DNA of 64,000 bases from Rotaria socialis. Taxonomy: Eukaryota; Rotifera; Eurotatoria; Philodinida; Philodinidae. Each line of letters opens with the position of its first letter. Position 1 is the stretch's first letter. The position numbers and the translations under genes were made by a program. Positions 45,688 to 57,129 of the stretch are shown here, piece after piece. The notes under the pieces were generated by a model, which worked only from the letters and a program-made list of their open reading frames with translations, did no database searches and had not been told where the DNA came from. The DNA lies in contig CAJNYU010004341.1 in NCBI GenBank assembly GCA_905331475.1, positions 1 to 64,000 of the forward strand, given 5' to 3'.

Positions 45688-45699
45688 CTAGAAATTGCG
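45688..45699 (-). promoter_or_regulatory. 3' splice acceptor abutting the SLC49-like ATG
   Basis: On the minus strand GCAATTTCTAG is directly followed by the start codon. The CTAG is palindromic, so a weak AG also exists on the plus strand 16 nt before the NMNAT-kinase ATG. Confidence 0.5.
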
Positions 45700-45707
45700 C
45701 AATAACA

Positions 45708-47309
45708 ATGCAATCATATTTTTTTCTTTCATTTATGTCATTTTTCAAAAATATGATCGACACGAGCAAACTACAGTTGCCCTTGTCTGATACGAAAAAG
45801 AATGTTGTATTATTACTTAATGGATGTTTTAATCCAATACATAATAATCATATTGGCCTATTAGAACTAACCCGAGAACATTTAAATTCATTGGATATTT
45901 ATCATGTTACGGGTGGTTATGTTTCACCAACTCATGATGCTGGTATCGAACGAAAATTATCTGTTCTTCCTACAACATGGCAACATCGTCTCGAAATGTG
46001 TCGTTTAGCTGTTGAGGATTCATCATGGATTATGGTCGATGGATGGCAAATAGCTCAAGAAAAAAATCAAGGTGCACAACAAGCTAAACAACATTTAAAT
46101 GATTTCCTAAGGAAATCTTATCCTTCCATTGAAGTTGTATCTATTTGTGGTGGGGATGCTCTACCAAAATTGAAATCATTATTTAAAAAAGAACTTGTGA
46201 TTTCTATAATTAATCGACCAATAGATGATTTCGATTTTAATCAATGGTTTCAATCATCGTCGATGCAACCTTATCATAATAATATTATTGTTCTTCATGA
46301 TAATAAATGTATCAAAACGATGAGTAGTACGTATGTTCGTCAACAGATAAGTAAAAATCTTTATGACACTCTGATTGATATTCTTCATCCATCGGTATTT
46401 GATTATCATCGTGAACATGGAATAAGTTATCGGCCAGCTAATGAAACAATTCTTTGGTCAGATTTTGATGATCAGCCGCCTATTGAAATTGGTCAAGGTC
46501 GATGTGCCACAGTTTATGCTAAGCAATATAAAGATCAACAAGTGGCGGTAAAAGTGATACGTGAACGTAAACAATTTGTACATGAATCAAAAATTTTAAC
46601 ATTATTAACTGAAGATTCATCTCATCATATCAATGTTGTACGAATATTTGGTATTGGTGATGAATTTTGTATGATGGAAAAATGTGATATTGATCTTCTT
46701 TCATATATTAAAATAAATCGAACAACAATAAATCAAACATTACGAACTATCTTTCCAAATCAACAATGGTTTCAATTTATTGAACAGATGCTTTCTGGTT
46801 TTGTTCATCTTATTTCACTCGGAATTCTTCATCGTGATATAAAAACAGATAATATTCTTTTAGTCAATATGGTTGTTAAAATATCCGATTTCAGTGTATC
46901 CATTAATAAAAATTCTATAACAAAAATGCCACTAAGAGGATCAATACGTCATTATGCACCAGAAGCTATTAATGATAAAAATATTTATACGGAACAAGCT
47001 GATGTTTATATGTTTGGATGCTTACTCTATGAAATAGTTCATGGTGGAGAACGTATTTGGAGTGAAAACACTACACATCAGGTTGTTGAACGACGCTTAA
47101 ACGGCGAAAAGCCAATATTCTCCGTACAAGCCGAACCATGGTATATTGATATGGCTGTACATGATTGCTGGATAATTAATCCAAATGAAAGATCAACGTT
47201 TGAGCAATTACTACAAAATGTTCGTTTGAATCACAATCACAAGAAAGCATCAGATGAGAGCTATGATGCACCAATGAATTACTCCAACATCGGAATAACA
47301 ACAGAGTGA
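45708..47309 (+). CDS. Fusion protein: NMN adenylyltransferase (NMNAT) plus protein kinase
   Basis: One intronless 533-residue frame. Residues about 32-240 are an NMNAT nucleotidyltransferase: GCFNPIHNNH (39-48, the ATP-binding (H/T)xxH loop), PTTWQHRLEMCRLAVED, the WQ pair, SICGGDALP, and the C-terminal signature MSSTYVRQ (205-212). These match animal NMNATs, which make NAD+ from NMN and ATP. After a linker of about 20 residues comes a kinase domain (about 258-508): GQGRCATVY loop, VAVKV (K282), a candidate helix-C glutamate (E293), HRDIKTDN (375-382), SDFS in place of DFG (393-396), APE (417-419) and GCLLYEI. Most catalytic residues remain, but the DFG glycine is serine. M10 is an alternative start. 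An AATAAA follows near 47339. Confidence 0.9.
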   Translation: MQSYFFLSFMSFFKNMIDTSKLQLPLSDTKKNVVLLLNGCFNPIHNNHIGLLELTREHLNSLDIYHVTGGYVSPTHDAGIERKLSVLPTTWQHRLEMCRLAVEDSSWIMVDGWQIAQEKNQGAQQAKQHLNDFLRKSYPSIEVVSICGGDALPKLKSLFKKELVISIINRPIDDFDFNQWFQSSSMQPYHNNIIVLHDNKCIKTMSSTYVRQQISKNLYDTLIDILHPSVFDYHREHGISYRPANETILWSDFDDQPPIEIGQGRCATVYAKQYKDQQVAVKVIRERKQFVHESKILTLLTEDSSHHINVVRIFGIGDEFCMMEKCDIDLLSYIKINRTTINQTLRTIFPNQQWFQFIEQMLSGFVHLISLGILHRDIKTDNILLVNMVVKISDFSVSINKNSITKMPLRGSIRHYAPEAINDKNIYTEQADVYMFGCLLYEIVHGGERIWSENTTHQVVERRLNGEKPIFSVQAEPWYIDMAVHDCWIINPNERSTFEQLLQNVRLNHNHKKASDESYDAPMNYSNIGITTE

Positions 47310-47695
47310 CATCTATTATATACGCAGTATTCGATGAAAATAAATGAAGAAAAACTGATAAATTGACGACTAAATATGAATATTCTTATCATTGCTCGTG
47401 TTTTCTTTTGTTTTTATTAAGTAAACTAAAATTCACATGATAGTAAACTATTTCTGAGGATTTTCGCCTTGAATAATAATGTGAAATATGTGTTTGATTT
47501 TTCAAATGAACAAATAATATTGATATACACGATTGTTCTTTCGTTCTTCTGTTTTTTTTCCACGAGAGGTCAGAATGAAATTTAAAAAATATAGCTGCAT
47601 CACCGTCTTATATGTATTTTTTTCCGTCAACAAGCATGTGAGAAAAGACGATTGCAATTTTTCCATTCTGCCATTTTGTTCGTTAACATCATAAT

Positions 47696-48286
47696 ATGCC
47701 CAGAAGGCAAGCAGCAAGATTGCCACCGACAACTGATGAGACCGAGTATGTGTAAATTTTATTTTTCGAATATATTTCTATTTATAAATATAATTCAAGA
47801 GAGACGATTACTCCTATCGATGAAGTACGACAGCAGATTGTCTCAATTGAAGAAGTAGTCCATCGACGATATGAAGAAATCAACGATGAGTTGAATAGTT
47901 TGAAAACGAATTCAGAAAAAACTCGTCAAAATGAATGTCATCATGAGGAAAATTTCTTGAAACTCTGTCACGCTGTCGACTTTCTTCTTGAACATATGGA
48001 TCATGATTATGATACGATAGCATGTCGTGAAATGGTTTCATCTTTACTCGGTCAACGATCGGCACGACCATTTTCCGGACGTACAATTCGTAATCGAGTA
48101 CTGTGTAAACGTATAAAAAGATGGTGTTTATTTATTACTTTTGTGCTTTTTATTGTGGCATGTATGACAATTTATGGATTACATCGGGATTGGTGTTATC
48201 TACTAGTGATTGTATGTCTATCGGGATCAATAATATCGTCAATAGGCGTTCGTCGAATTTACAAAATTATTGAAGCAGTTTGGTGA
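47696..48286 (+). CDS. Coiled-coil protein with two C-terminal membrane helices, function unknown
   Basis: Two exons (47696-47745 and 47800-48286, intron 54 nt, GT-AG) give about 178 residues. The N terminus is basic (MPRRQAARLPP). Residues about 27-60 are a heptad-like coiled coil (EVRQQIVSIEEVVHRRYEEI), followed by an acidic-basic helical segment, then a hairpin of two hydrophobic helices (CLFITFVLFIVACMTIYGL and WCYLLVIVCLSGSIISSIGV) and a short basic tail. I do not recognise the family. The topology suggests both ends in the cytosol, for example an organelle tether or membrane scaffold, which is inference. An AATAAA-like signal follows near 48336. Confidence 0.7.
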
Positions 48287-48465
48287 AATTCATTCCGCTT
48301 TTTTGTTTTCCGTTAAGTTAGTGTTTATATGAAATATAATAAAAATATGTTCTTGCGTCAGCAAAAAAACATTTTCCGTTGAAATCCACAAGATGTTCTA
48401 CGGCATATTAAGGAGTAGCTATTATCGATAATACAACTATCTATTTTACGAACTCATTGTACTGC

Positions 48466-48904
48466 GGGTTTGGTGGAAAAGGCAGAAAGGGAAAATATAT
48501 AAGGGGAAAATGCAGAAATTCTAAACGTCGAAAGAAAAAATTAGAAAAAGGAAAACGTCGAAAGGTAAATGTCGAAAATTGCGTTTTTTGATAATTTTAA
48601 CGAAAAATAAAAATTTATTCGATCATATGATAAAATACAATAAAAAAAAGAAAACTAAGTTTATCAGTATTATTTTCTTTTTTTGTGTGATCCAAGTAGT
48701 AATGCTAATCCCTTCAATAATTGCTTTGCATTGATTACCAAATCAAAAGAAAAAATTTTCGTTATCTATAGACATCTTTGTCATTCTACGTTTTCCTTTT
48801 CAAAGTTCTTCTACTTTTTTTCTCTGGCAGTTTTTCTTTGGCACTGTTATTAATTATACTTTTTCCATTCGACGTTATTCCTTTCTGCCTTTTCCGCCAA
48901 TTCC
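48466..48904. mobile_element. hAT-type MITE with 8-bp target duplication
   Basis: The 8-bp direct repeat TGTACTGC lies exactly on both sides (48458-48465 and 48905-48912). The element ends in inverted repeats GGGTTTGGTGGAAAAGGCAG and, at the right end, the complement of GGAATTGGCGGAAAAGGCAG. Internal sequence is purine-rich left and pyrimidine-rich right, so the whole 439 bp can fold back. It has no ORF. Its TSD length and structure indicate a non-autonomous hAT element. Confidence 0.85.
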
Positions 48905-48912
48905 TGTACTGC

Positions 48913-50850
48913 AAGTAAAAACATTGTATTCCCGATCATGTTCATTATGGTGCACGAATTAAAGTAGAACACAAGTGATAAAGTTTTCCTCCAAAAAAAT
49001 ATATATAATTAGTTAATTCTTTTAATAGAGAAAAGTAAGTTTTGAAACGTTGAGATATTTTAAATTTAGCAGGAATCGATAGTTAAATTACTTTAGGGTG
49101 TGGGTGTGTGTCTTCTATGTTCTCCCACCCTACACCCACAACCTACTGTCTTTGTTATTATTTATCGTGTATAACATCCATACATGTTTTCCTATTGAAA
49201 TTCTAATTTTCTTGATAATATGTTTTACATGTATACACAAACTGCTCAATATTTATGACTTATTTTTTAATCAAATTTCAACATGACTCATAAAGTGCAT
49301 TTATCAATGAAAATTTTGGTGTTGGACTATCGTTGATATTGAATTATTAAATTTTTTCTCATTCTTCTTCTGATATCACTAACTGCAAAACATCGAAAAG
49401 ATTCGTAAATTAAGAAAGTCAATCGATATTTGTTTCCTAAATTTCTGTTTATCTTCAGGTTGTGTCAGTGTATGCAGTACACTTCGTCCATCAACAACAT
49501 CCACTATCAAATTTACTTTCGTCTATGTTCTTCGTCTTATAACAAAAGCATTATTATCAGCGGCAGCAAAATAATAATAATACTTGAAGCAAAAACCAAA
49601 CCATTGATATGATATTTAACATATTACAGAATTGCTCGCTTGAAATGAAAGGACGAAGCATTGTGTATTTCAAATATTTGTTGATCATTTAGAACGTGTA
49701 TCAATCGATTTGATCGACGTTTTCTTGATGTTATTATTAATGTATCATTTTTTTCACTGATGGGCAAACTAATTCACTTAAACGTGCCGATTAAAACGTC
49801 TTGTTCAAGCATCCTCAACTGCTACTTTACAACGGCAATTTAAATGAGATCTAATCAAACGTTTTATTTAACTAAATATATTCCAACGATCATGTTACAT
49901 GTTCTTTCAAAAGCGTCAGATACAACGTCACGTCACGGTAAGCAGATTTCGGCTTGGTCAAAAGTCAAAAGATCTATTTTATTTGTATTTTTAATAGTTT
50001 TCAAAATGAAATCTTCTCGCACGAAATTATCGCCCTTTTTTTCTGAAATAATTTTAACAGCAACTAATTACGTAAATCTTTTTTTTATAGTGACAGCTTT
50101 ACTCGTTACTCTCTCAACTAAATATAAAAGTATAGCTATTTGATTATTTATATTGTCACGATGAGAAATGCTACTCTAAATACTTTTACCTGCTCCAATA
50201 CTATATACGAAAGGATTGATGAATTTAGAGGTGTCTGAGAAAATAAATAGGAATCAATTATTCAGTCAGTTTCACCGCTGTTCACTTCTGATTATTTAAC
50301 ATAAAATAAATTCCATTTCTCTACTTCTTTTTTATTCGTTTTCAAGAGAATAATAAAATTGATATCATGAAATCCTATATATAGGTCGAAGTTTATATAC
50401 GGTTAGTTCAAAAAATTGAAACGAATTTAAATAGAAGACACAGGGCATGTTACTAGTTGAATTTCTTAAAAATATCACATTTGAATATTAGATGTTTTTC
50501 ATCAAAGGATATAAATAAAAGTACAGAATGTCTTAAAAAAACATAGCTATTCGAAAAGTATTTTTTTTAAATAATGCCCGATTGGTGGTTTAAATATGCT
50601 TATTATGTTTATGAAATGGTTTATTTAAGGATTACAAGGTACATATGTGAGTTTTGTGGAAAAAGATTGAATTTGCAACGATAATTCTTCATGTGGAAAT
50701 TAATATCACTTCAAGTAAGCCCTGTTGATGTCTACGCCAAAGAGATTCCTTTCTTATGAGGTTGCCAAAAATGAAAAATATGATTTTTTTAATAAGATGA
50801 AATAGTTCTGGGTTAAAATCGAGTAGTTACATTTTGTTCGATTATCTTTT
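48913..50850. other. Gene-free stretch
   Basis: No credible gene. Frames such as 49844-50143 have no recognisable features. Confidence 0.4.
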
Positions 50851-50879
50851 TTTTATTAAATAGCAACAATTACTAAAAC

Positions 50880-51480
50880 AACCTAAATGTGCGATTTGTA
50901 TAGGTTTATCGAACTCCATTACTAGAACATTACTTGAATGATATATTCATCAACAAACAATAGTTAGGATGATACATCAACTAGAGGCTAAAACACAAAT
51001 GAACCATACAAATAGACTACTGGCATGGCTGTCTGCCAAGAAGCTTACAGTTCAGTAATTACAACTAAAAATGAAAATATTAATTCACAAGCCGATACTT
51101 GTTGGTGAAATTCAAACACTCAATGATGATACACAACGTCTTAGCTACATCTAAATCCTCGACGAGAAGATGAATTAAAGTTTTCAAAACAGTCAACCGA
51201 AACTAACTTCGACGAATACTATTTCAATAGCCAGTAAAGGTCCACATAAAATCTTTTTTTCTGATTATCATCATCCATTGTACCCAGGTTATTCAATACA
51301 TTCGCTCACTGAATTACGATCTGAATATATTTCAACAACAGAGCAGTATATCGGCTGTGTGAACTTACTCCAAAGGTTTCATCTTATATATATTTCGACG
51401 ATACGATAAAGAGAAAGCTTTAGATGAGTTAATGCTGGGTGTTTTTGGGTCATAGATGTGTAGAAAGCCTATCACCCAGC
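50880..51480 (+). pseudogene. Possible decayed protein-coding fragment, unrecognised
   Basis: Short protein-like runs appear in plus-strand frames separated by stops and frame changes, for example HQLEAKTQMNHTNRLLAWL near 50980-51030 and HPLYPGYSIHSLTELRSEY near 51277-51330. Base composition is more balanced than in the surroundings. No family could be assigned. This is a tentative call. Confidence 0.3.
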
Positions 51481-52417
51481 ACACATAATATTAGAAGTTT
51501 GTGCTATCGCAGTTTTGTCAGATGAACACGAGGTAAAATAGGTAATAAAACGATCAGAATTCTAGATAAGTGAATGTAAGGTTTTGACAAGAGAAGATAG
51601 TGATAATTAAACTTTATTGGATTTGTGAATCTTTTTTTTACATAAAAGCAACACACAGGAAATTTTTTCATCGCTGAAATTATCGATAACGATGAATACA
51701 AATTATTCTTACTAGTATATTCTAAATTCAAAATACTTGTTGAAGCAAATATTCAAAAAAGTAGAAAATATGAATACTAATATAACATGTACAGTATATA
51801 TTTACTTTCTTTTTCCACATCTTTCTATGCGTTTTTTCTTTTTACGTACTTTCTTTATAACTAAAAATATATTGATTAATTTTTGTTATGGTAAAATAGA
51901 TATAGAGATATAAATTAGCTCAATGATAAAGACTTAGTACAGCATTTATCACCATCACGTTAAAATAATTTTGGGGATCATTTCTAAAGATTACTTTCTC
52001 TTAATTTCCAATAAGTGTGCTGTTCGAGAGTTCCTGCATCGACAGAACAAATTTCGCATATGAAAATACCAAAAAAACAGCTATCTTCAAAACTGATGTT
52101 CCAAATAGTATGACATGAAACTAAATCTAGTTTTCTTACTTTTAACCATTGAAATATTTTATTTACTTTGTTATTTCTAAACATAACGATCAATAATAAT
52201 AATAATAATAATAATAATAGTGTTTATAGACACACCTATTTTTTGTCTATTTCTTTAATTTTTATATAAATCGAATTAAAAAGTTCAAAATTGTGAAAAG
52301 TTTATTATTGTCTTGAGGGAAAATAGATTGATATTGTAGAGAATAACACTATTAAAATCTATTTTTGTTTTACTTTTCAGATATTGATCATCGTAAAGAG
52401 TTTTCTTTCTAATAACC
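51481..52417. other. Intergenic stretch with (AAT)n microsatellite
   Basis: No gene. An (AAT)n run lies at about 52193-52218. An acceptor-like TTTACTTTTCAG ending at 52380 precedes the ADP-ribosyltransferase start by 37 nt. Confidence 0.45.
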
Positions 52418-52970
52418 ATGGCCACAGCAGGAGGAGGAGAAGAAGCGACAGCGCAACGTATATTACGTATTACTGACATCATCGATGAGCCACTTCAATT
52501 TACCGCACCCATTGGTGGCTATGAAGAAATGCCACTAGTTCCACTTGAAAAAGCTGTCGAACCACTTGTTTCTATTCTACAAGCTGTAAAAAGTCATGCA
52601 TATGTTGCCAAACAAAAATGTGAGAATCCTGCCGATGGATTGACACAAGATGAATCTGCCTCAATCATGTTATACACTATGGGCTGGAAAACACTTGATA
52701 AATGTCTGTATGTCGCTTTAAACAATGCATTAAGATCTCCAGATCGTCAGCAAAGTCTTGAACCATGGTACTTATTTCTGAGACTATTTCTTAATGCGCT
52801 CTTCCGTCTGCCGTCACTACCAAAAACTGCATATAGGGGCGTCAAATTAGATCTAAGCGAGCGTTATACTGCAGGAAAGACAATTGTTTGGTGGGGATTT
52901 TCGTCGTGTACAACAGCTGTCAGTGGTCTCGATCAGGACAATTTTTGGGAATGACAGGGACAAGAACAAT
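52418..52970 (+). pseudogene. Truncated NAD:arginine ADP-ribosyltransferase (ART family) gene
   Basis: The frame opens with a good start context (ACCATGG) and encodes the N-terminal and central part of an animal-type ART: GEEATAQRILRITD, the NAD-binding arginine in AYRGVK (R140), and the WWGFSSCT block (158-165), which carries the S-T-S equivalent. It stops at codon 179. The next conserved piece of the family, FLGMTGTRTI, is present immediately afterwards but in another reading frame (about 52935-52970). The sequence then enters unrelated repeat DNA, so the C-terminal ExE catalytic motif is missing. The copy therefore lacks a catalytic residue and is presumed inactive. Confidence 0.8.
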
Positions 52971-53235
52971 CCCAAGTCACTCCATCCTGCCTCCGGATTC
53001 AGTCGGAATCCGTCGGAACCAGCACCGGATAACACCAGAAGACGGCATGATTCCCAATCAAATCTGCCAGGATCCGGCGGGGATTTCGCCGGAATCTTTG
53101 CTCCCGGAAACCCCGTCGGAATTCAACGGAAAATGATCCGGTCGTTTCCTGCCGGATAATACAACCGAACATTGTCGCAACCGATCCACTCGGACTACCG
53201 GATGATGCCGGTTTCATCACATATTTGACCGGATT
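52971..53235. repeat. CGGAATCC-word repeat interrupting the ADP-ribosyltransferase gene
   Basis: GC-richer stretch made of CCGGATTC, CGGAATCC, CCGGAA and their complements, in both orientations, resembling the 1.33-1.74 kb repeat. It begins where the ART homology ends. The open frames in it are by-products of the repeat composition. Confidence 0.6.
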
Positions 53236-54105
53236 CCATCCAATTCCGACGACAAGGACCTCATAAAAAATCTCTCATACAAGCGTTCTGGAATCGAAAC
53301 GTCAATCAACTATAGTCTTCAAACACACGCACACCAACCAAACCATAACGCCTGATCAATAACCACAACATAATCCAAACCCTCACAGCTTAAACNTTAT
53401 TAGAGTGTAAATAATGCTAGACTTGACTTATATTGAGAAACATACGCACATATTATTAGCAGCGCAATATTGCTATCTTGTTTTATTGTAAACTCATTAT
53501 TGAATAAATTATTACAAGCTAGTATTGCCCAAACATTCTTGCTTGTTTTTAAATAATAATAAAAATATTTATTTTACATTTCGATGAGTTCGGCAAATTA
53601 TTTATGCCAATAAATTATAAAAAATCTTTTCAATTTTCTTTAGTATTCTTGGTTGTACTACTTACAGGAGTTTCGATTAATTATCTCGAAACACCTCACC
53701 CACACCCTTAATATATGCTCTTTGGATGCCATTTTTTTTTAATTGTTTAATATGTTCTATTTTCATAAACGAAAAAAATAAATAGACTTCATCACTTGAA
53801 ATTCCGATTGAAAGACTTTTTAATGTCTGCTTGGGTTAACTAGATTTAATTATTTAAGTTTGATTTTCTACAAAATATAGAATTTAAATACGCTGGAGAG
53901 AGAGAGAACGATATGCTATATGTGTGATTCATTCTATAGAATAATCTTCTAGTACAGAAAAAAATTATTCTGAGGAATTTCTAAAAAACAGAATGATCAA
54001 TTCAAAGAATTTTACTCGATACTTTCGAAATTATTTCATATACTAGCTATACTCGAGAAAGAGAAAGAGAGAGATCTCCTTTTATTCTTACGTTTTCTCT
54101 TTTAG
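53236..54105. other. Gene-free stretch with one N (53395) and (GA)n tracts
   Basis: No gene. Undetermined base at 53395; (GA)n runs at about 53893-53907 and 54056-54073, the latter just before the NHL exon acceptor (TCTCTTTTAG ending 54105). Confidence 0.45.
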
Positions 54106-55020
54106 GTAATATTCCTGCTAATTCTACGTGGGCACAGAACGGAGTGACTATTGCTGGAGGTAACTGGGGTGGGGATGCCACTAATCAACTCTACTCGCCC
54201 TATGGTCCCTTTGTTGATGATGACCAGACAGTGGTTATTGCTGACTTCGGGAATAATCTTAATCATCCAATGGAAGAACGGGGATACAATGAATGGACAA
54301 GTTGTTGCTGGTGGCAACGGCGAAGGAAATGGATTACATCAATTGAATATTCCAACTGACGTATTAATCGACAAAGAGACGGATAGTCTCATTATTTGTG
54401 ATCAAGGGAATCAACGAGTAGTACGATGGTCTCGTCGTAGTGGTACAACACAAGATGAAATACTCATCGACAACATCTGGTGTTGGGGATTAGCAATGGA
54501 TGAACAGAGATATCTCTACGTTTCTGACTACGGAAAACATGCAGTAAGACGATATCAATTGGATGAGAAGAAGGGCACTCTCGTAGCTGGTGGTAATGAC
54601 AAAGGTTCGGGACTCAGTCAACTCAACGTGCCGACATATCTCTTTGTCGATCGAGATCATTCAGTGTACGTATCAGACAACTGGAATGATCGTGTGATGA
54701 AATGGGTGGAAGGTGCAAAAGAAAGTATTGTGGTCGCTTGAGGACAAGGTAAAGGGAGTGCTCTGACACAGTTGTATTGGCCTCAAGGAATCTTCGTTGA
54801 TACGTTGGGTACACTCTATGTAGCAGACACGCAGAATGATCGTGTAATGCGTTGGGCTCAAGGAGACAAGAAACAAGACACTAGAATTGTGGGTGGAAAT
54901 GGTCGAGGAGAAGGAGCAAATCAGTTCAACGATCCCATTGGCTTGTCTTTCGATCGACAAGGTAATCTCTATGTCGCCGATACGAATAATCATCGTGTTC
55001 AACAATTTTCTATTGAATAA
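54106..55020 (+). pseudogene. NHL-repeat (beta-propeller) protein, broken by a frameshift and a stop
   Basis: After an acceptor at 54105 the sequence encodes successive NHL/SMP30-like blades: VVIADFGN, LIICDQGNQRVVRW, LYVSDYGKHAVRRY, VYVSDNWNDRVMKW, LYVADTQNDRVMRW and LYVADTNNHRVQQF. Each has the (I/V)-x-D-x-x-N-x-R-V pattern, with VAGGN-G-G-LNQL linkers. Blade 1 lies in one frame and the rest in another, so a one-base indel occurred at about 54255-54265. An in-frame TGA at 54739-54741 replaces the expected Gly of a VAGG linker. NHL proteins of this form are abundant in bdelloids; function there is unclear. The upstream N-terminal exons are not recognisable. Confidence 0.82.
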
Positions 55021-57129
55021 GACTTATGAACGGTTTTTTCTTTGATCGTTTCTTTTTTCATACTTTGAAATAAATGAAGAAGTAAAGGAAATTTTCTTTT
55101 ACTCTTTCGCTTCAAAGAAAAGATAAAAGCTAAAATATAAAATTACGTCGTATGTTTCTTTTCTTCTTCTTCTTTTATTTATTTGTTAAATGAAAAGAAA
55201 TGAATTAAATAAAAGAATTTGCTATTTTTTCGAGGAAATAGTTTTCCTTGTAAAGTTTGATGAGATGCTGTCGGGTTCGAGGCAGTCGAATCGGGAGTCA
55301 CATTTTTTAAGTTTCGCTTTCTACCTTTTTTAGGGAGAGAAAGAGCTTTTTAGGAAAAAAATGACTTCGTTTAAAGTTTGACCGAAAGTTTTTGAGACGG
55401 CGTCATTCAATTGTAAGTGTAGTTTTTCAAAAACATTTTTGTCATCGTTTTGATAAACAAAGAGGGTTGCACAGAATGAACACATGAGCTTTTTGAAAAA
55501 GTAAAACTAAGTGACTAGCAACTGGCGAGTGACTGGTATTTCGAAAGCGTTTAGAAGTACCGCAACGACGTTATTAGAGGTTATGATCCTAAACAAATAA
55601 ATAAAGTTAATTCAAATAAGGTAGCGACTGTCGCTGGATCGAATATTAAATGCTTAATAATCTTTCATAGTTCAAGCAAGTTTATAATTCATTAGGAGCT
55701 GTTTAGATTATCGTATTTTCGTGATAGGAATTTTTTGTCGGCAAAACTTTTAAGGGTATCATTCGATGATATTGATAGTGGTATATATATATCGTGTGCT
55801 TATACTGGATTTTATTACGAATCGGCTATAGGCATCTTGCGATGGAATTCATTCTTAATTTGGTAACGACTATCATTTTACACAGTACAGCAATTTTTAT
55901 TGAATTTTAAGGCTTCTGAAAATCCCTTGTGAACCTGTCCTCATCTTCGAAAGAGCATATTTTATATCAATTTTCAATGCTGATATAGGATCTGTTGAGA
56001 TCCTTCCGATATATAATACCGTTTTCATTTGAGTCCAACAATTTGAAAATTATATTTTATCCTATGAAGTCATTTTCAGCGTTTTTTTTTATCTCAAAAA
56101 ATTGTTGGTAAACCTTTTCAGATGATCGAAACAATATATCCTATATCAGTTTTTGATACTGAATTAGAATCCGTTGAGATCATTTTGATGTATATTGAGC
56201 TATTTTTATTCAGTACGAAAATTTAATAGATGAATTTTTTCACTGTAGAGAATGCATTAGTCTTGTTTTTCTCTTCTTCTTTAAAACAACCCTATAAAGA
56301 GCTTGTAATTTCTTTGAATATTTGTAATCATATATTACTTTTTAGTAAAGATGATGAGTATGTTTAGATGATTGATATTATTCATGGTCAGGTAGTGTGT
56401 TGCGATCAGTTTTATTAAGTGGAAAACTGTAATTTTTTCAAGTTTTTATTGATAAAATATATCATCTAATATCAAGATATGAGACTGAATGAATTATTAC
56501 CTTCAAATGATTTTGGTTTGATTGAAATAGAGGATCGCCGGTTTAATCTTTCTTTCTAGAAACAAAAGAAAGATGGGTAATAGTAGTTACTGGATCGATC
56601 CATAGGAAATATGTCGAAATATGATTCGTGTTCGCATATAGACGGCACTCATTTCCATATTGTGTTTTGTCAAATGAGTTCCATTTTCGTTTCTCTTTTC
56701 GTTGGTTGAATGTTTTCCTTTTCCTTTTCCTTCTTTGTCTTTCACATGTTAAAAAAAAAATTAATTTTTGTATATCAATTCATTTATTATTTATGGAACA
56801 TATAACAAAAAGAAATAAAGAAAACAATTTACCATTTTCTTATGATAAATATATTTTCGTACATGCATAAAAGACACATGAAGTTCTTGGCCATTTCGTT
56901 TCTCCAATCTATAAATATACAAAGAATAAATGAATTTCAATAATTCAAAAATAATTTACTCTATAATAATCAAAGAAAATTATTCTTCTTCAGAAAATTC
57001 TTAAGATAAAAGAATAGGCTTTTTTTTGAAAAAATAGTATCCCTATTTCTCTCTCTCTCACCGTCATGCTTTGGAATAAAAAAATAAGAATTCATTTTAT
57101 AATCAGAGATATTTTTTAAATTTCACTTG
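55021..57129. other. Gene-free stretch
   Basis: No gene recognised between the NHL pseudogene and the LTR element. Frames such as 56628-56870 are Phe/Lys-rich and unsupported. Confidence 0.4.

Noticed and set aside
52853..53220. Several overlapping open frames on both strands
   Set aside because: They are produced by the stop-poor, GC-richer CGGAATCC repeat and do not resemble proteins; only the short ART segment inside is meaningful.
52418..55020. ART and NHL segments as one fusion gene
   Set aside because: They are separated by about 1.1 kb with repeat DNA and an N, and both are broken; the sequence gives no positive evidence that they were joined.
55262..55300. GGGTTCGAGGCAGTCGAATCGGGAGTC, considered as a tRNA T-arm
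   Set aside because: No matching acceptor, D or anticodon stems could be folded around it.
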